This document shows positions 36,604 through 48,712 of a stretch of DNA of 64,000 nt, piece after piece (the stretch's first letter is position 1; each line of letters opens with the position of its first letter). The position numbers and the translations under genes were made by a program. The stretch comes from Plutella xylostella (taxonomy: Eukaryota > Arthropoda > Insecta > Lepidoptera > Plutellidae). The notes under the pieces are model-generated. The model did no database searches. It saw nothing but the letters and a program-made list of their open reading frames with translations, and was not told where the DNA came from. The DNA is taken from positions 2,852,001-2,916,000 of the forward strand of contig NC_064002.1 of the NCBI RefSeq assembly GCF_932276165.1, given 5' to 3'.

Positions 36604-38578
36604 TAGGGCATGCAATACCGCAATACCGGTATCCGTAATACCGGGATCCCGGACAAAATTCCCGCTTTTTTCAATACCGGTATTGAAAGTTAATTCGCCG
36701 ATTCCGGTATTACTTCAATACCGGTATTGAAAGTTAATACCGGTATTGAAGTAATACCGGAATCGGACTTTTTTAGGCTATAAATAAAGCGATTAAGATT
36801 TAGTTAGCCTTGTGTTCCTATATACTGTGAAAGCGCACTTGTTCCAAACCGTTTAATGCAGTTTTCGGCTGCTAGAAATCTACTGTTGACCATGCGTAAA
36901 CCGACACCGGATGTAAAAAAATATTTTTTTCTAAAATTTAAACTCTAAAACTTAATTCTCGTAAAAATCTACAACAAAATACGAATATTATTGCATTTTC
37001 TTGTTTTATTTTGACGTATACGACCTTTAAACACAGTATATGCCTCAGATCAACTACAAATAGATTCGCAATCGCCGTGTGCACTATTCTCTTTCTCACT
37101 CAAACCATAGTTGTTGCCGACAAAAAAATAAAACCTAAATATGGGGAAATTTAACTTATCATAATAACAAAAACAAAACTTGAGTATATCGTCGGTTGAT
37201 AGGAAAAAGACACTAAAGGCTAATTTTTCAATAGCCAGACAAAAGTTTTGCTGGGAAATAATTTTGATGCTGTTGCGTCTCAATGTTTCTCAATGTTTGT
37301 ATTACCCAGATAACATTTATCTGAATATTGAAAAATCAGCCTTAGTGAGTTTTTCCTGTCAACCGACGATATAAGAAAAAAAACTTTACTCATACTTATT
37401 TGATTTCAATATAATTATTTAATATACACAAACTGAGTGGATTGTATAATTCATTGTCTTCGTCCAATCGAAACAATCCTCTTCAAAATGTGCCGAACAC
37501 AATTTTTGTATGTTTCCTTGGTTCCCAATTTGTGCGACCGGTAATGTCTATCCATTTTCTTGATATTTTTTTTTCTGTCGGAAACCTATGAAAGAGATAA
37601 ATGGATGAGCATGAGCATTATAATCGTGGGCCAAATATGTGATGGGGTTTTTTTTAAAGGAAACACGTATTTCGTATCAATACAATAAACTTTATATTAT
37701 ACAGAAGAAATCACACATGGAAGAAAAAAAAAGAAACGAACGTTTCCTCACAATGAGAGGCACCTCATTTGAAAGAGGAGAATGACTTCTACAAAATACA
37801 ATCTTCACAAAAACCGAATTCGTGCGCCCCATTTGTAAACCCAACCCGAGTCCGTTACAATTTATAGTATTTTCTTTGCATACTATAATATTTGTGGGTA
37901 AAATAAATTTTCAATAACTTGCAACACCATGTGATTTGTTATGATATGGTACCTCGTAATTTTTACTTAAAACTGATACTAAAAGACCTTACAGTATTAA
38001 AATTAGTATCGTTTTATATTAAAATCGAGCCAATAGATAGTACTATGATGAATGTAAGCTTGTTAAACTTGATAGTATCTACTTACATGTGAAAATATAT
38101 CTCATCCATCATTCCATCGTGTTTTCGTTCAATATGCTCTATACAACCGAACAAAATCCACCCACCCATGTCACACACTCGTTAAGTGATGATAATAGTC
38201 TAATAAACTTAATAAACACCCACAAATCACTAGCAAATCAAAAATAAATAGCATTTAGAAAATTTTGTTGTAACTGTCAGCCTTTGTTTGGCACAGATTT
38301 TTCATTTGTTTCATTGTTTGGCACAGAGAACTGACGTAAACAGGCGCCTCAGCAAAAAGGACAAAAAACATTTACAGCTTAACGTTTCTTTCTTACGCTT
38401 AATGTAGCTAAGCGTCTCTTTTTCGCAATGTCAGAACTGTCACGATTATACCCCTGTGGTATATGCCATTTATTACAAGGAAGTCTAATACCGGTATTAA
38501 TACCGGGATCCCGGTATTGAGTTGTAATACCGGAACTCAATACCGGTATTGAAAATTGTTCCGGTATTGCATGCCCTA
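36604..38578. mobile_element. Non-autonomous hAT element (1,975 bp) inserted in SRRM1 3' UTR
   Basis: The ends are inverted repeats, TAGGGCATGCAATACCG at the left and CGGTATTGCATGCCCTA at the right. They are bounded by an exact 8-bp direct repeat GTACCTAT at 36596-36603 and 38579-38586. An 8-bp duplication and a TAGGG-type terminus are diagnostic of hAT elements. Both subterminal regions are packed with direct and inverted copies of AATACCGGTATTGAA. The interior is AT-rich with no transposase frame and contains a nested MITE (37185-37373). The element starts 20 bp after the SRRM1 stop codon. Confidence 0.88.
37185..37373. mobile_element. 189-bp MITE nested in the hAT element
   Basis: The left arm TATATCGTCGGTTGATAGGA and its continuation (cactaaaggctaatttttcaata) pair with the right arm, read in reverse TATATCGTCGGTTGACAGGA. 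Both ends carry TATA, so a TA target duplication is likely. Confidence 0.75.
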
Positions 38579-38673
38579 GTACCTATACTCTCGTCAAGAA
38601 AGTAGTGTTTCTTACTGAGAGTTAAGAAATAATTTTATGTTAGGCATGCTTCTCCTAAATAAGGCAATGAAGT

Positions 38674-38728
38674 AATAAAATAAAACTAATATTTTAAGAT
38701 TGTGTACGTCACATTAATAGTTAATAAA
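38674..38728 (+). terminator. Candidate SRRM1 poly(A) signals downstream of the hAT insertion
   Basis: AATAAA occurs at 38674-38679 and 38723-38728, followed by GT/T-rich sequence (tatattcttgttttatttt). If these are the ancestral signals, the hAT element lies inside the transcribed 3' UTR. Other AATAAA hexamers lie within the element itself (about 36783, 37127 and 37682) and could be used instead. Confidence 0.5.
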
Positions 38729-38916
38729 ATTTGAACATGCATTATATTCTTGTTTTATTTTACATTTCCTGTACATAATTTAGTTTTGCTTATCCTTTAC
38801 ATCATAGACTGCTTTACATACATTTTTATTTATAAATAACTTTGGAAATACACTTTGGTTAGCTAGTACTATTATTTAACTCTAAGGTTATAAAAAATAT
38901 ATCTAAAACAATAACA

Positions 38917-40236
38917 TTATCTTCTAGAATATCCTCTGTATCCGGTGACTAGGCTAGGAGTTATACCGTTGCTGTAGATGTTGCCACCGTATCCTCGTTT
39001 GCCGTAATAACCGTATCCCAAATGGTTGCCGCTTTGATACGCGGGGTTGTTGTACCCGTAGTAAGAGTTTAGGCCCCCATTGCCCCCGTACCCACCATAG
39101 CCGCCGTAACCTCCTATACCGCCATAGCCGGTGCTACCGTAGCCTTTGTTATATCCGGAATACCCGGCTCCGTAACCGTTGTAAGCCGGATATCCGGAGT
39201 AACCGCCCCCGTAGCCGATTGCGTTGTCGTAGCCACCGTTGCCTCCATAGTAGTTGTATTTGTCGTCGACCAGGCCGTACCCGGTCACTCCATAGCCGTT
39301 GTACCCTCCGTAGTTATTGTACCCACCATAGTCGGAAAAGCGGCGAGTGTCTGAAAAAAAAATTAAAAAATTATAATAAAACTGCTTTCCTACTTCCTGT
39401 AAATCAATTAAACGTGGATAGTTCGCTGAATGAATACAATTATTTCCGCTCACACGTAGTTAGGTAGGTACTATCTACATTCTAACCCCCTTATTCATAG
39501 AAAAGTTACAATACTTTTTAACTAATAAACTGTTTTGTCCCTCTCCGACAAAGAACAATTTGTTCTTTGACAGAGAGGGACAAAACAGTTTATTAGTTAA
39601 AACGTTTTGTAACTTCTCTATGAATAAGGGGGTAAGAATAATTTCCATTAATTGCCTAACTAGTTATGCACTTATCTCAGAAAGGTTAGTAGGTAATAAA
39701 AATACCAAAAAATACTTGAGTTTACACTTAACTTATTTATCTATAAAATAAACAAATATTTTAAGCTTCATTTCAATAGCTTTATAAAGCTAGTGTAGAG
39801 ATATTATAGTGTAGAGCTGTAGAGTTAAGTTTTAAGTGACGTTGATAATATCGTAGGATCAATCCATTACCTATATAATTGTGTAGGTAAAGTTAAACTC
39901 ACCTGAAATTGTTAAAAACTAAAGTAATTTATAGAGTCTAACATAAAATAATACCTATCATTAGTCCAATATTAGAATAAGAAGTAGCCTATAGGACGCA
40001 CAAGGAAGCATCACATTAAGTCATCATTATATTAACCATTGTATTGTAAGACATTTAAGGCGTCTATAATTAAGTAAATATTGCAATAGGTACTTACAAG
40101 TGTTACTTGCTGCCGTTTTTAGATCGTCATTGTCCTGTTCAGGGGCGGCTGCGGCTTTAGCGGTCTCATCTGCATCTATGGCTGCGCCTGCGCATCCATA
40201 CACGAACAACATCACCGTCAGTGCTCGTAGCGCCAT
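38917..40236 (-). CDS. Secreted Gly/Tyr-rich structural protein (cuticle-like)
   Basis: There are two minus-strand exons, 40098-40236 and 38917-39350 (573 nt, 190 residues), joined at a phase-1 intron (GTAAGTA donor, TTTTTTTCAG acceptor). Exon 1 starts MALRALTVMLFVYGCAGAA, a signal peptide with probable cleavage after AGA or GAA, then an acidic/Ala linker. Exon 2 starts YTRRFSDYGGYNNYGGYNG and is dominated by GGY, GYG and YNG repeats, ending GYRGYSRR. Such low-complexity Gly/Tyr proteins are typical of insect cuticle, eggshell or other matrices where tyrosines are cross-linked; there is no chitin-binding Rebers-Riddiford motif. A splice-acceptor-like TTTAACAG lies directly before the ATG, so a 5' UTR intron is possible. 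No named family was recognised; function is inferred from composition only. Confidence 0.8.
39483..39635. mobile_element. Palindromic MITE upstream-side of the Gly/Tyr-rich exon (153 bp, TAA target)
   Basis: TAA then CCCCCTTATTCATAGA at the left is mirrored by TCTATGAATAAGGGGG then TAA at the right. The arms extend to the centre (GTCCCTCTC..GACAAAGAACAA / TTTGTTCTTTG), with only a handful of mismatches over about 70 bp. The TAA on both sides fits the 3-bp duplication of PIF/Harbinger-type elements. It lies in the intron of the Gly/Tyr-rich gene. Confidence 0.85.
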
Positions 40237-41395
40237 CTGTTAAAGTGGTTTAATTAAAACAGTTTAGTATGTGAAGGTAAATAGGCTGCAAGGACTAACT
40301 AACTTGCTAATGGGTTACCTAGGTACCTAGTTTTATGAGTACGTCGAGGTAATACGTGGGTAATACTAGCAGAGTACTGTAGAGCTCGTTGTAAGTATCA
40401 TTACTGAAATCAAACACAGAGAACTACTAGGTACTATGTAGGGCTAATAGTCCATAGTAGTAAGTACCTAAATTAGACCAAATCATCTTGATGGTAGGTG
40501 TACTGTACCAACCTAGATAGGTACTTCAAAGATCTCCCTGCTGATACTGTTGCCCCTGTTGCTTCCCCGTAGGTTTATAGGAGATACAGGAATTTACAGG
40601 ATGTTGCCAAAACTAAGAAGAAGAAGAAGCTGAATTTTCAAAACTCGTAGATTTTTTAAAATTAAGAATGACCCCTTCTTCCAACTTAGTACACCCTTAT
40701 TGTAACATTCTGTATAATATAATATTCATGGCCTGTTGACCAGGCCCATATGCTAATATTAATAATAACAGTATTCTGGCCGTCAAACGCATAAATTGGC
40801 CATTTGTTTGTATTTTCCCACACTTAGCGCTGACCTACAAATGTTATGTCAGCGGTTGCGGGTAGTGAATAATTTGATCAACATTTCATTACCATGGCTC
40901 AAGATCACTGCACTGACGGGTAATTATCACTAGGTACGGACCTGCGCTACGGTAGGTCACGGTGCGGGTAGGTACGTAAGGGTTACGTTAGTAACTTAAT
41001 TAGTAACCAATGAAAGAGGTTCAGTTTAATACCTACTAACCAACATAGGTAGGTACCTACTTACTCAAAGGTTACTGAGAAAAACCTAGGTATAATAGGT
41101 ACCTATGTAGTTACATGTTTAGGTTGTGGTTCAGGTGATTTTTTATAAAGGACTCATCCAAAACGCATGCACATCGTCATTCTGATCAACTTTAAATCTT
41201 TGATTTTTGCGTAGGATTTGAGGCTTTCAAAGTGATGAGTTTGACCTCTGAATATGCACTTTATAAATAAAGAATTTTCCTGTATAGAGGGTGTTGCAGT
41301 TTCCCGTAATAAAAAGTCACGTGACCAACAAAGTTTCTTTTTGGTGAAGAGTTTTAGAACAAATGTTGTCCAAAATGATCTCCCGAGTCAGCCCC

Positions 41396-41660
41396 TTTTT
41401 TTTTTTTTTAATAAATATGTGGGGACATCTCACACACGGCCATCCGACCCCAAGCTAGGCAGAACCTGTGTTATGGGTGTCGGACAGCTGATATATCTAC
41501 ACAAATACATAGATAGATAGATACTAAATATAAATATCAACACCCAAGACCCGAGAACAAATATCTGTCGTTAAACAAATATCTGTCCCAGCCGGGAATC
41601 GAACCCGGGACCTTCGGCTCAGTAGTCAGGGTCACTAACCATTACGCCATTCGGTCGTCT
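41396..41660 (-). mobile_element. tRNA-derived SINE, antisense, with poly(A) tail
   Basis: On the minus strand it reads GACGACCGAATGGCGTAATG GTTAG (A-box region), then GGTCCCGGGTTCGATTCCCGGC (B-box). A body follows (cagatatttg.. gtcggacag.. gtgtgagatgtcccc) with a terminal A-run, seen as 14 T at 41396-41409. The head matches the SINE at 59102-59360, but the bodies differ; the body matches 46538-46680. Confidence 0.8.
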
Positions 41661-41720
41661 TTCGCCTAGCACAACCTAACTATATCTGCAGAAAGTTACT
41701 ACGAGCATTCTTTTGGTATG

Positions 41721-41955
41721 TACGGTGGCCTTCGCCTAAAAGTATACAGGCGGAGTTTTTAAAATAGCGATCTCAAGCTCATATGCTGCTCAAGCACATC
41801 CACATAAACACCACTGCTATACACATCACATACAACACGTCCCCGGATTTATAACAGATGTAGCTGGTCCCTTCATCATCAGGGATCGCTATTTTAAATC
41901 ATACTTATCATATAAATTAACTCCGCCTGTATACTTTTAGGCGCAGGCCACCGTA
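41721..41955. mobile_element. 235-bp MITE (TA target)
   Basis: The ends TACGGTGGCCTTCGCCTAAA and, reversed, TACGGTGGCCTGCGCCTAAA continue into AGTATACAGGCGGAGTT on both sides, then TAAAATAGCGAT.. / ..ATCGCTATTTTA inside. The flanking TA fits a Tc1/mariner-type MITE. Confidence 0.85.
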
Positions 41956-43844
41956 CCTAGGCTATTTAGTAGTTATGTTGTTTATTTACATTGGGGCATT
42001 GACCAAACCGCATATGAAGCAGTAGAGAACTTCCGGAGCACTGAGGCTGCGAGTTATCCCGTTCAGCGCAAACATTGGGCACTTATGTTATGTTTGCGTT
42101 GTGTTTATTTTCTGCCTCTATCTACTTAGGTATATCAGCTGTGATACCTACAAAACATCCATGTTGTAGGTTCTGCCTAGTGCGGGGTCAGATGAGATAT
42201 TAATATTAGTCGTACCTATCCAAAAATGCGAAGTATCTTATTGAGTTTGGGCTGAGCTAAAGAAACTTATTACGCCTAGAAAATAGGACCTACCTAAATT
42301 GTAGATAAGTCAAAAGGGATGACTCAGTCACGGCCTCATTATAAAAAAAAGTTGCACGATATAAGTTATTTAAGTTTTAAGATTTTTAGGATTTTGCCAA
42401 AATTAAATTAAAATTAAAATTTTGCTAAATTTGAAATTTTTTCAGATAAAATTCTTTTTTAATTCAGCATTTTTGTTTTTACCTTTCGTAACATTTTCTT
42501 AATGTTTCACCTATTTTGAAGCACTGTGTCTAAATTAAGGTAAATATTGCGCATTTAATGATTATAATTAGTTGGCTAAGGTGTCACTAATCCAAAACTC
42601 AGAAACTAAATAATTAAATAACTCAGAAATGGTTGACTTTCGGATAATGCATTATGGGGTTCAATCGACTGGAAATGCCTTCGTCTATAACCCGTTTAAA
42701 GGAATACATCGACTTTCCAATCACCCTGTATAACTATTACCTAAGTACATATTTATACTTTTTTATTTTTTCTTCTGGCTTCAAAATCTATGAGAAGAGA
42801 GAAGTCGTTCGTAGCCCTGCCACCTCAAAGGTTAATAATGAGTACTGGGGTAACCTTATCACACAATTCTAAAACGGAGATAAGTAGGTAGTTACTCACT
42901 TTAAAAAAAGAATTCGTATTCCTTAACAAAACCACAATCCACGGAAAACACACGACTTGCCACAGGTGAGGATGCGTTCTGTGCTGGTCGCGTGAGCACC
43001 ATCCTTTATAGCGTGGGAGTTTTTGTCTTATAATTGATGACAATGGTCTCTAAGGAGGCGATGGCTAATAAGTCTGTTTGTAAGCAGGCCGGCCTTCTTG
43101 CTGCATGACGCAGCGGTGGCCAGAAGAGCTACTCTATCTTGTTAAAAAACAAATGAACGAGAGTCATGCTTGAGATGCATGCATGGTTGGTTTGATAAAC
43201 CTTGTTTTCCGAAAGATAGAGAGATCCCTCAACACGTAATGGTTAACTCACCTATTGTCGTTGAACCAGGTTCCGGGCCTTTGCTTGTAAAAAAACATTT
43301 AAAATTGCACTTGATGGCCTATTGCTATAAGCTTTGTTATGTTGTGTTTATGTGATGGGCTGAGTTAGATGGGTTGCCGTTATCATGGAGTATGGTAATG
43401 TAGTAGGTTGTGACTTGTGAGTAGGCACATGGTAGCGATACTAAAGGCTGCTTAATTAGCAATTAAGTATTTCTTTATTTAGCTATGTTAAACCTGCAGT
43501 TAAAACATAAGTGGCGAATGATTTTCCATACTCAAACTTTAAGTTTTCACAGTACTATAAATAAATAAGATTTGGGCCTTCAGAATCGCTTAGATCATAA
43601 TATTTATTGTACATGATCTAAGCAGAATCGCTACCTGTGTTACAAGTATGTAAACCTGATAATGTTCAAATTTTCTTCATACAATTTCTTCAACCCTATA
43701 TGGGTAACAGACATTTTGGTCTCTCATTTCTTAGGTAACTATCGTAAATTACTTATTTAAAAGTGTTTTATGTACCTACTCAGAGTCAGATACTTACTTA
43801 TTTATATTTGCAGGCCAGTGTATATCGTTCAGCGTCTATAGTTA

Positions 43845-43929
43845 GCAGTAGCTAGATAAAGTTAACATAATGTTAACATATTATTATGTTAGCTAATGTT
43901 AACATTATGTTACCTTTTATCTAGCTGCA
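43845..43929. repeat. Hairpin with about 34-bp arms
   Basis: GCAGTAGCTAGATAAAGTTA then ACATAATGTTAACAT pairs with ATGTTAACATTATGTTACC then TTTTATCTAGCTGC. The spacer is short (tattatgttagcta). It may be a short fold-back element. Confidence 0.65.
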
Positions 43930-44225
43930 GCATAGATCTGTCGAGAACTTTACCTGAAACCTGAAATATCTTACGCTAGCGGTTTACAAACAAGGTAATA
44001 AACTAACGAACGCAAACTTTTACAAATTGTATGTTACCTACACCTACATATATGTATAGATACATATAGAACTCTACAGGAAGGACTATTTCGAAGAGCG
44101 ATGTAGTTCTAAAATATGGTCGTAGTTAGTCGGTTGAATGGGAAAAAACGCTTATATATAGGTATTTTTTAAGCAATATACCTTCCTGTATTTCACAAGT
44201 TTGTACGCAGACACAAACTGAAAAT

Positions 44226-44800
44226 AGAATAGAATAGAATAGAATAGAATACTACTTTATTGACTAAACAGAACACAAATAACAATTTATAATACAGTGA
44301 ATACAACGCAATAGGCGGCCTTATCGCTAAAAGCGATCTCTTCCAGGCAACCTTTGGGTGGAGGAGAGACTAAAAGAATAAATGAGGAAGGTGTACAAAT
44401 GATGTAGTAAACATTCAGTTTTAATAATAAATACTTAAATACATACATACATAATATACTCAAAGATAGAGGAAATAGTTACAAAGATTATATAATATAG
44501 AGGTACTAAAGCAAGATGGAGGAAAGATAATGTTCTTTTACCTGTTTTTTGAATGCTATATCTGTCTTCGCAAAACGTATATTAACAGGTAATGCATTCC
44601 AAAGTCTTACAGCTGTAACCGTAAATGAGGTACTGTAAAATTCAGTGAAAACCTGAAAAGCTGTCTGTGGCGAGAATTATTAAAGCCTGTAGCTTTGAGG
44701 TGGACCTTTGCTCGGTCATTGTGGTTAAAGCGGGTTGATGCTGATACAAAATAATATGGTATACAGTACATGAAGGTATATTCAATTTACAGATACACGT
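44226..44800 (-). mobile_element. Antisense LINE 3' region with AGAAT microsatellite tail
   Basis: Six or so AATAG/AGAAT units start at 44226, followed by actttattgactaaacagaac and a stretch with caataggcggccttatcgct aaaagcgatctcttccaggca, a sequence widely seen at lepidopteran retroposon 3' ends. The same tail style recurs at 63815-63860. No frame is intact. The right limit is approximate. Confidence 0.55.
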
Positions 44801-46369
44801 GTCCAGTTTGATCCATTTATTTTAACCAAACCGAAGCTAAAATCCCCAACAAATGTAAGCGCATTTTGCAAAAGCCGCTGGTTGGTTACCAGTCAATTGA
44901 ATGATAAATCGCTTCATCGTTTAACCTTTAATTAATAAAGCTACGCGAATATGGATGGCACATTGTCGAAAACATATAAAAAAAATTAAGTAGCCCTTAA
45001 GTAATTACATACTTCGTAGTAGGTATCTCTGTTAATTTAATTCCTTATACCTACGGAACGTGCAGTAAATTATGGCTTGGCTATTCTAGCTCACTACAGC
45101 TAACCAAGGTTAGGTAATATTTTGACTCGTGGGAGATTTTGGTTAGATTTAGTTAGACATTTTCTGTTAAACCCTAAGTAAATTTAAACCAATAGCATTT
45201 TTCCGTAAAAGAGTAACAAACATCCATACTTATCTAAAAACTTTTGCGTTTGTAACATTAGTAGGATTTGCACGTCACATTAACATCTAAGAGTTTCCCC
45301 TAAAAAGGTGGAAGTTCCTGAAATATTTCCCCAATCTTAGCTCAGCTTATAGCTCGCAGATATTTGAATAGTTTAGTACGAACTTCAATCTAGTGCTGCG
45401 ATTACCAACTTTAGAACAGTGTAGACTTGAGAGGTTCACAAATCCCTGTGAAACACTAACGTACATAGGTACAGTACAGCTTCTCTGCTTCAAATTCAAA
45501 TTAATTAATTATGTAACACAGGTTATATGGTAAGGATCGAGTTAAATTATTTACATAGTTCCTCTATGCCATAACGATAGAGTGTACTTATTATATATTA
45601 TAAAAAAATATAGTATTTTGATTTTCCTACCAATGGAAACTACTCTATATATTAGGCTTGCTCTACTCAAAGCAGATTAATGTGACATACCTACTTCTGG
45701 TTTAATACCTCGATGCGCATGTCAAGTTAATCTGTTTATGTAAATAGGCATCAACCTGATTGTCTTAATTAAGTTGGCAGTTTCAGGGAATGATGGTTCG
45801 CGGTAATCGGTAAGCCGCAATTTATCGGTGAAATGATTACGATGACGTCTTTACGTAAATGATTCGCACGGTTGGCTAGCTCGCAGCCTGAATCAAGGAC
45901 TGTCCCATAGTCTCTATCGTATGATATTTTTGTTATAATAGGTTAGCAATACCTCTTTATCAAAATCATAAAAATGGAAAATCTCTCTGGAAATGGGACC
46001 ACCACCTCAAAATGTTTTGTATACTTAACACAGCTTTAATAAAGATATATATATCTACATCAAATCACAATGAAATACTTAGGAACCTTAATTAAATATG
46101 TAAAAAAGACAAATAGGTACCTACAGTAATTAACTAAGAAGATAGGAAATTTATTATATAGTCAGTTAAAAAAAACTGAAGTTAGACTCACCTACACTTA
46201 TACACAGTTTACCTGTTGATTATACCATGCATAGTAATGACTCATGGGACTTACCTCCACTTTGACACGTCTGAGATCTAGATTACTGAGGTGGGTACTT
46301 GTTTATTAGCAATTGATTGCTAGGTAAATTACCTCTTAAGTCCTACTAATATTGTAAACACTGAAGTTT

Positions 46370-46680
46370 GTTTTTTGTTCAGTACTTCTTAACTTAAAAA
46401 CGACTGTACAGATATTCATGAAATAGTGTGTGTAGAAAGCTGACGCCCTGAATTAAGACATATGCTACGTTTTATCTTGAAATCCCACGCGAAAAGTTTT
46501 CAAGACGAGGCGAAGCTCGCGGGTAAGCGTAGTTTATTATAAATAAATATGTGGGGACATCTCACACACGGCCATCCGACCCCAACCTAGGCAGAGCCTG
46601 TGATATGGGTGTCGGACAGCTGATATATCTACACAAACACATATATAGATACATATTAAATATAAATAATTATGTAGATG
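46370..46680. mobile_element. Retroposon fragments: degenerate element plus SINE body without head
   Basis: Bases 46370-46530 carry the motif atcccacgcg..aggcgaagctcgcgggtaagc, common in a degenerate lepidopteran element. Bases 46538-46680 repeat the body of the 41396-41660 SINE (gtggggacatctcacacacg, gtcggacagctgatatatc) but lack the tRNA-like head. Confidence 0.55.
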
Positions 46681-47480
46681 CACTTACTTAAATTAAGGTA
46701 GTGTGTTGAAATAAATTCACAGTAAAAAATCTGTATACTTGCCTACCTACTTAATAGTGTAGTTTACTTGTATCCCTTAATGAAAAGTTACGAAATGAAG
46801 CACTATTTGGACAGTAAAAGCATTGTTTAGTGTTGTGTAAGCGATTTACTCGCTCGCCTCGCTTGTAATCGCCGGGCCCTCTTCAGTTGACAAAGAAAAC
46901 GGTTTTGGACCAAAATTTACTTAAATTGCTTTTATGTTACGATTTCGAAATATTAAATGGTAGTAAATAACTCACTTTAGCCTTGTCCTTATGCGTACAA
47001 AAATATAATATATTACGTTAATTTCTCACATTTATCGGACTTACTTACTTTCTTCTTCACATGTCAAGTAATCTGAGCTTACTTGACAAATCCCAAGTAC
47101 CTAAAAATAAAAATAGACGCTTTTAGATTAAGTGCACCGTGCAAGTTCTTGAAATAATGATGAAAACGCTTCGAAGCGCCTAAATATAAACATCAAAAAA
47201 TCTTCCACCGAAGATCATGGCCAAAATTGACAAAAAATGTGTGACCATGGCAAAGTTAATGTGCAATGTAGATAATGGGATTGCCTCCATCCTCGCTCCT
47301 CGTCATTGCGTGGCGTGCCTTGTCATGTTCGTACATACTATTACATACCTAGGTTTGTAGAGGTAGGTCTAGGTACAGGCGATTGTCATGTAAACTGAGA
47401 CAAGTAGATTCCACTGTGACATTGGTATATGGGAAAGGACGTGAGTCTTGACAGGCCTACGTAAGCAAGATGTAATCTGT

Positions 47481-47922
47481 TAGGCTGCGTCTCCAGGTGG
47501 CAAACTGTTTGCCATTCGGCGACTTAGCGCCGTATTGGTTTAGTATGCCCTACAATCGCGAGCAATAAAAAAGTTACACTTACTTAAATGGCACACATTT
47601 TTTAATACATGTAGGTACTTCATTAAAATTTGAACACATTATTTACGTTTATGGATAGTAATATTCTGATACGCTGTTAAATGTACTTCAATATTGCACA
47701 AGGCGTAATTACGCTAGCTTTTTCCGTTTAGGAGTAATTTGATGTTTTTCTGACTGAAACTTATTCATTGGAGTGTCTACATCACAGTTTTCTAGTTTTG
47801 ATTTGGTTTATTTGCAGTGTTAAGCTCGCCGACTAGGTATCTCAATTGGCCTCTAAGCTACAGAAAAATCGGCGTTTGTGGCAAACTGAAAAAAACAGTT
47901 CGACAACTGGAGACGTAGCCTA
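47481..47922. mobile_element. 442-bp TIR element (hAT-like ends)
   Basis: The left end TAGGCTGCGTCTCCAGGTGG then CAAACTG is mirrored by the right end, which reversed reads TAGGCTACGTCTCCAGTTGT then CGAACTG. The TAGGC.. start and CTCCAG ends recall hAT MITEs. I did not find an exact 8-bp duplication, so placement in that superfamily is tentative. Confidence 0.65.
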
Positions 47923-48664
47923 GTTTTTGAATAAAACATTTTTGTAGGTGGGTTCCTAAGCGTAATACTAAGTTGTATAACGAACATCTTTTTATTCCGG
48001 TAAATATTTACGTACAGTCTGGAATCTAGAAGATAATCCAGCCTAGACCTGGACCCTTAGTCGAGGTAGGTAAGTAGTTGGGTTGCTTAGCCAGATTTAA
48101 GGGTTTGTTCCTGCATAAACAATTCCCTCTAAATCTAAATATCTAATTATGCTTTTCTGTAAGTGAGTAGTTACTTTATATTCTTTTTTTATGCGCTTTT
48201 AGCTTAATAACAATTAAATCCAGAACGGCATCTATAAAGCTGTAATTTTGCAACGTACGAGTCAAAGAAAATATGTTTAAACTATTAGACATCATGGGTT
48301 TGATGAGGGCATACTCGTACGCATCACTAATGTAACCTACTAATGTATCTTTGACGAAACCCCACTCAAGATAATACGTAACCTCTGAGATTACTTCTCT
48401 GACGGTGAATATTTTGTGTACGCCATAGGTATGTAGAGACCCTATACAGTAAGCAAGTTTGCGGTGTAACCCGTAATCCGTTCCCTACAGATCAGAGATG
48501 ACTGTACTTTGTGAATGGGAACATCAATATTGGTCAGCACCTGAGTCCTTCGATCATAATAATATACTTATTGAATCTTGAGCCGCAGCTAACATGCTCG
48601 CGGCAGAGTCTATTCGAGTCGAGTTGAAGTAGATAAGCTACTTGTAATTGTTAGATATAAGTAG

Positions 48665-48712
48665 TTTATTTACGCCCAGCAGTGGGTGGACACAGGCTGA
48701 TGATGATGATAG
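48665..48712 (+). mobile_element. LINE 3' terminus
   Basis: The string gcccagcagtgggtggacac then aggctgatgatgatgat is the typical 3' end of endonuclease/RT LINEs in Lepidoptera (CAGCAGTGGGA..GGCTGATGATGATGAT). Only the terminus is present. Confidence 0.65.

Noticed and set aside
41580..41660. Possible minus-strand tRNA gene
   Set aside because: Same SINE head as at 59102 with a long body and poly(A) tail; stem pairing fails.
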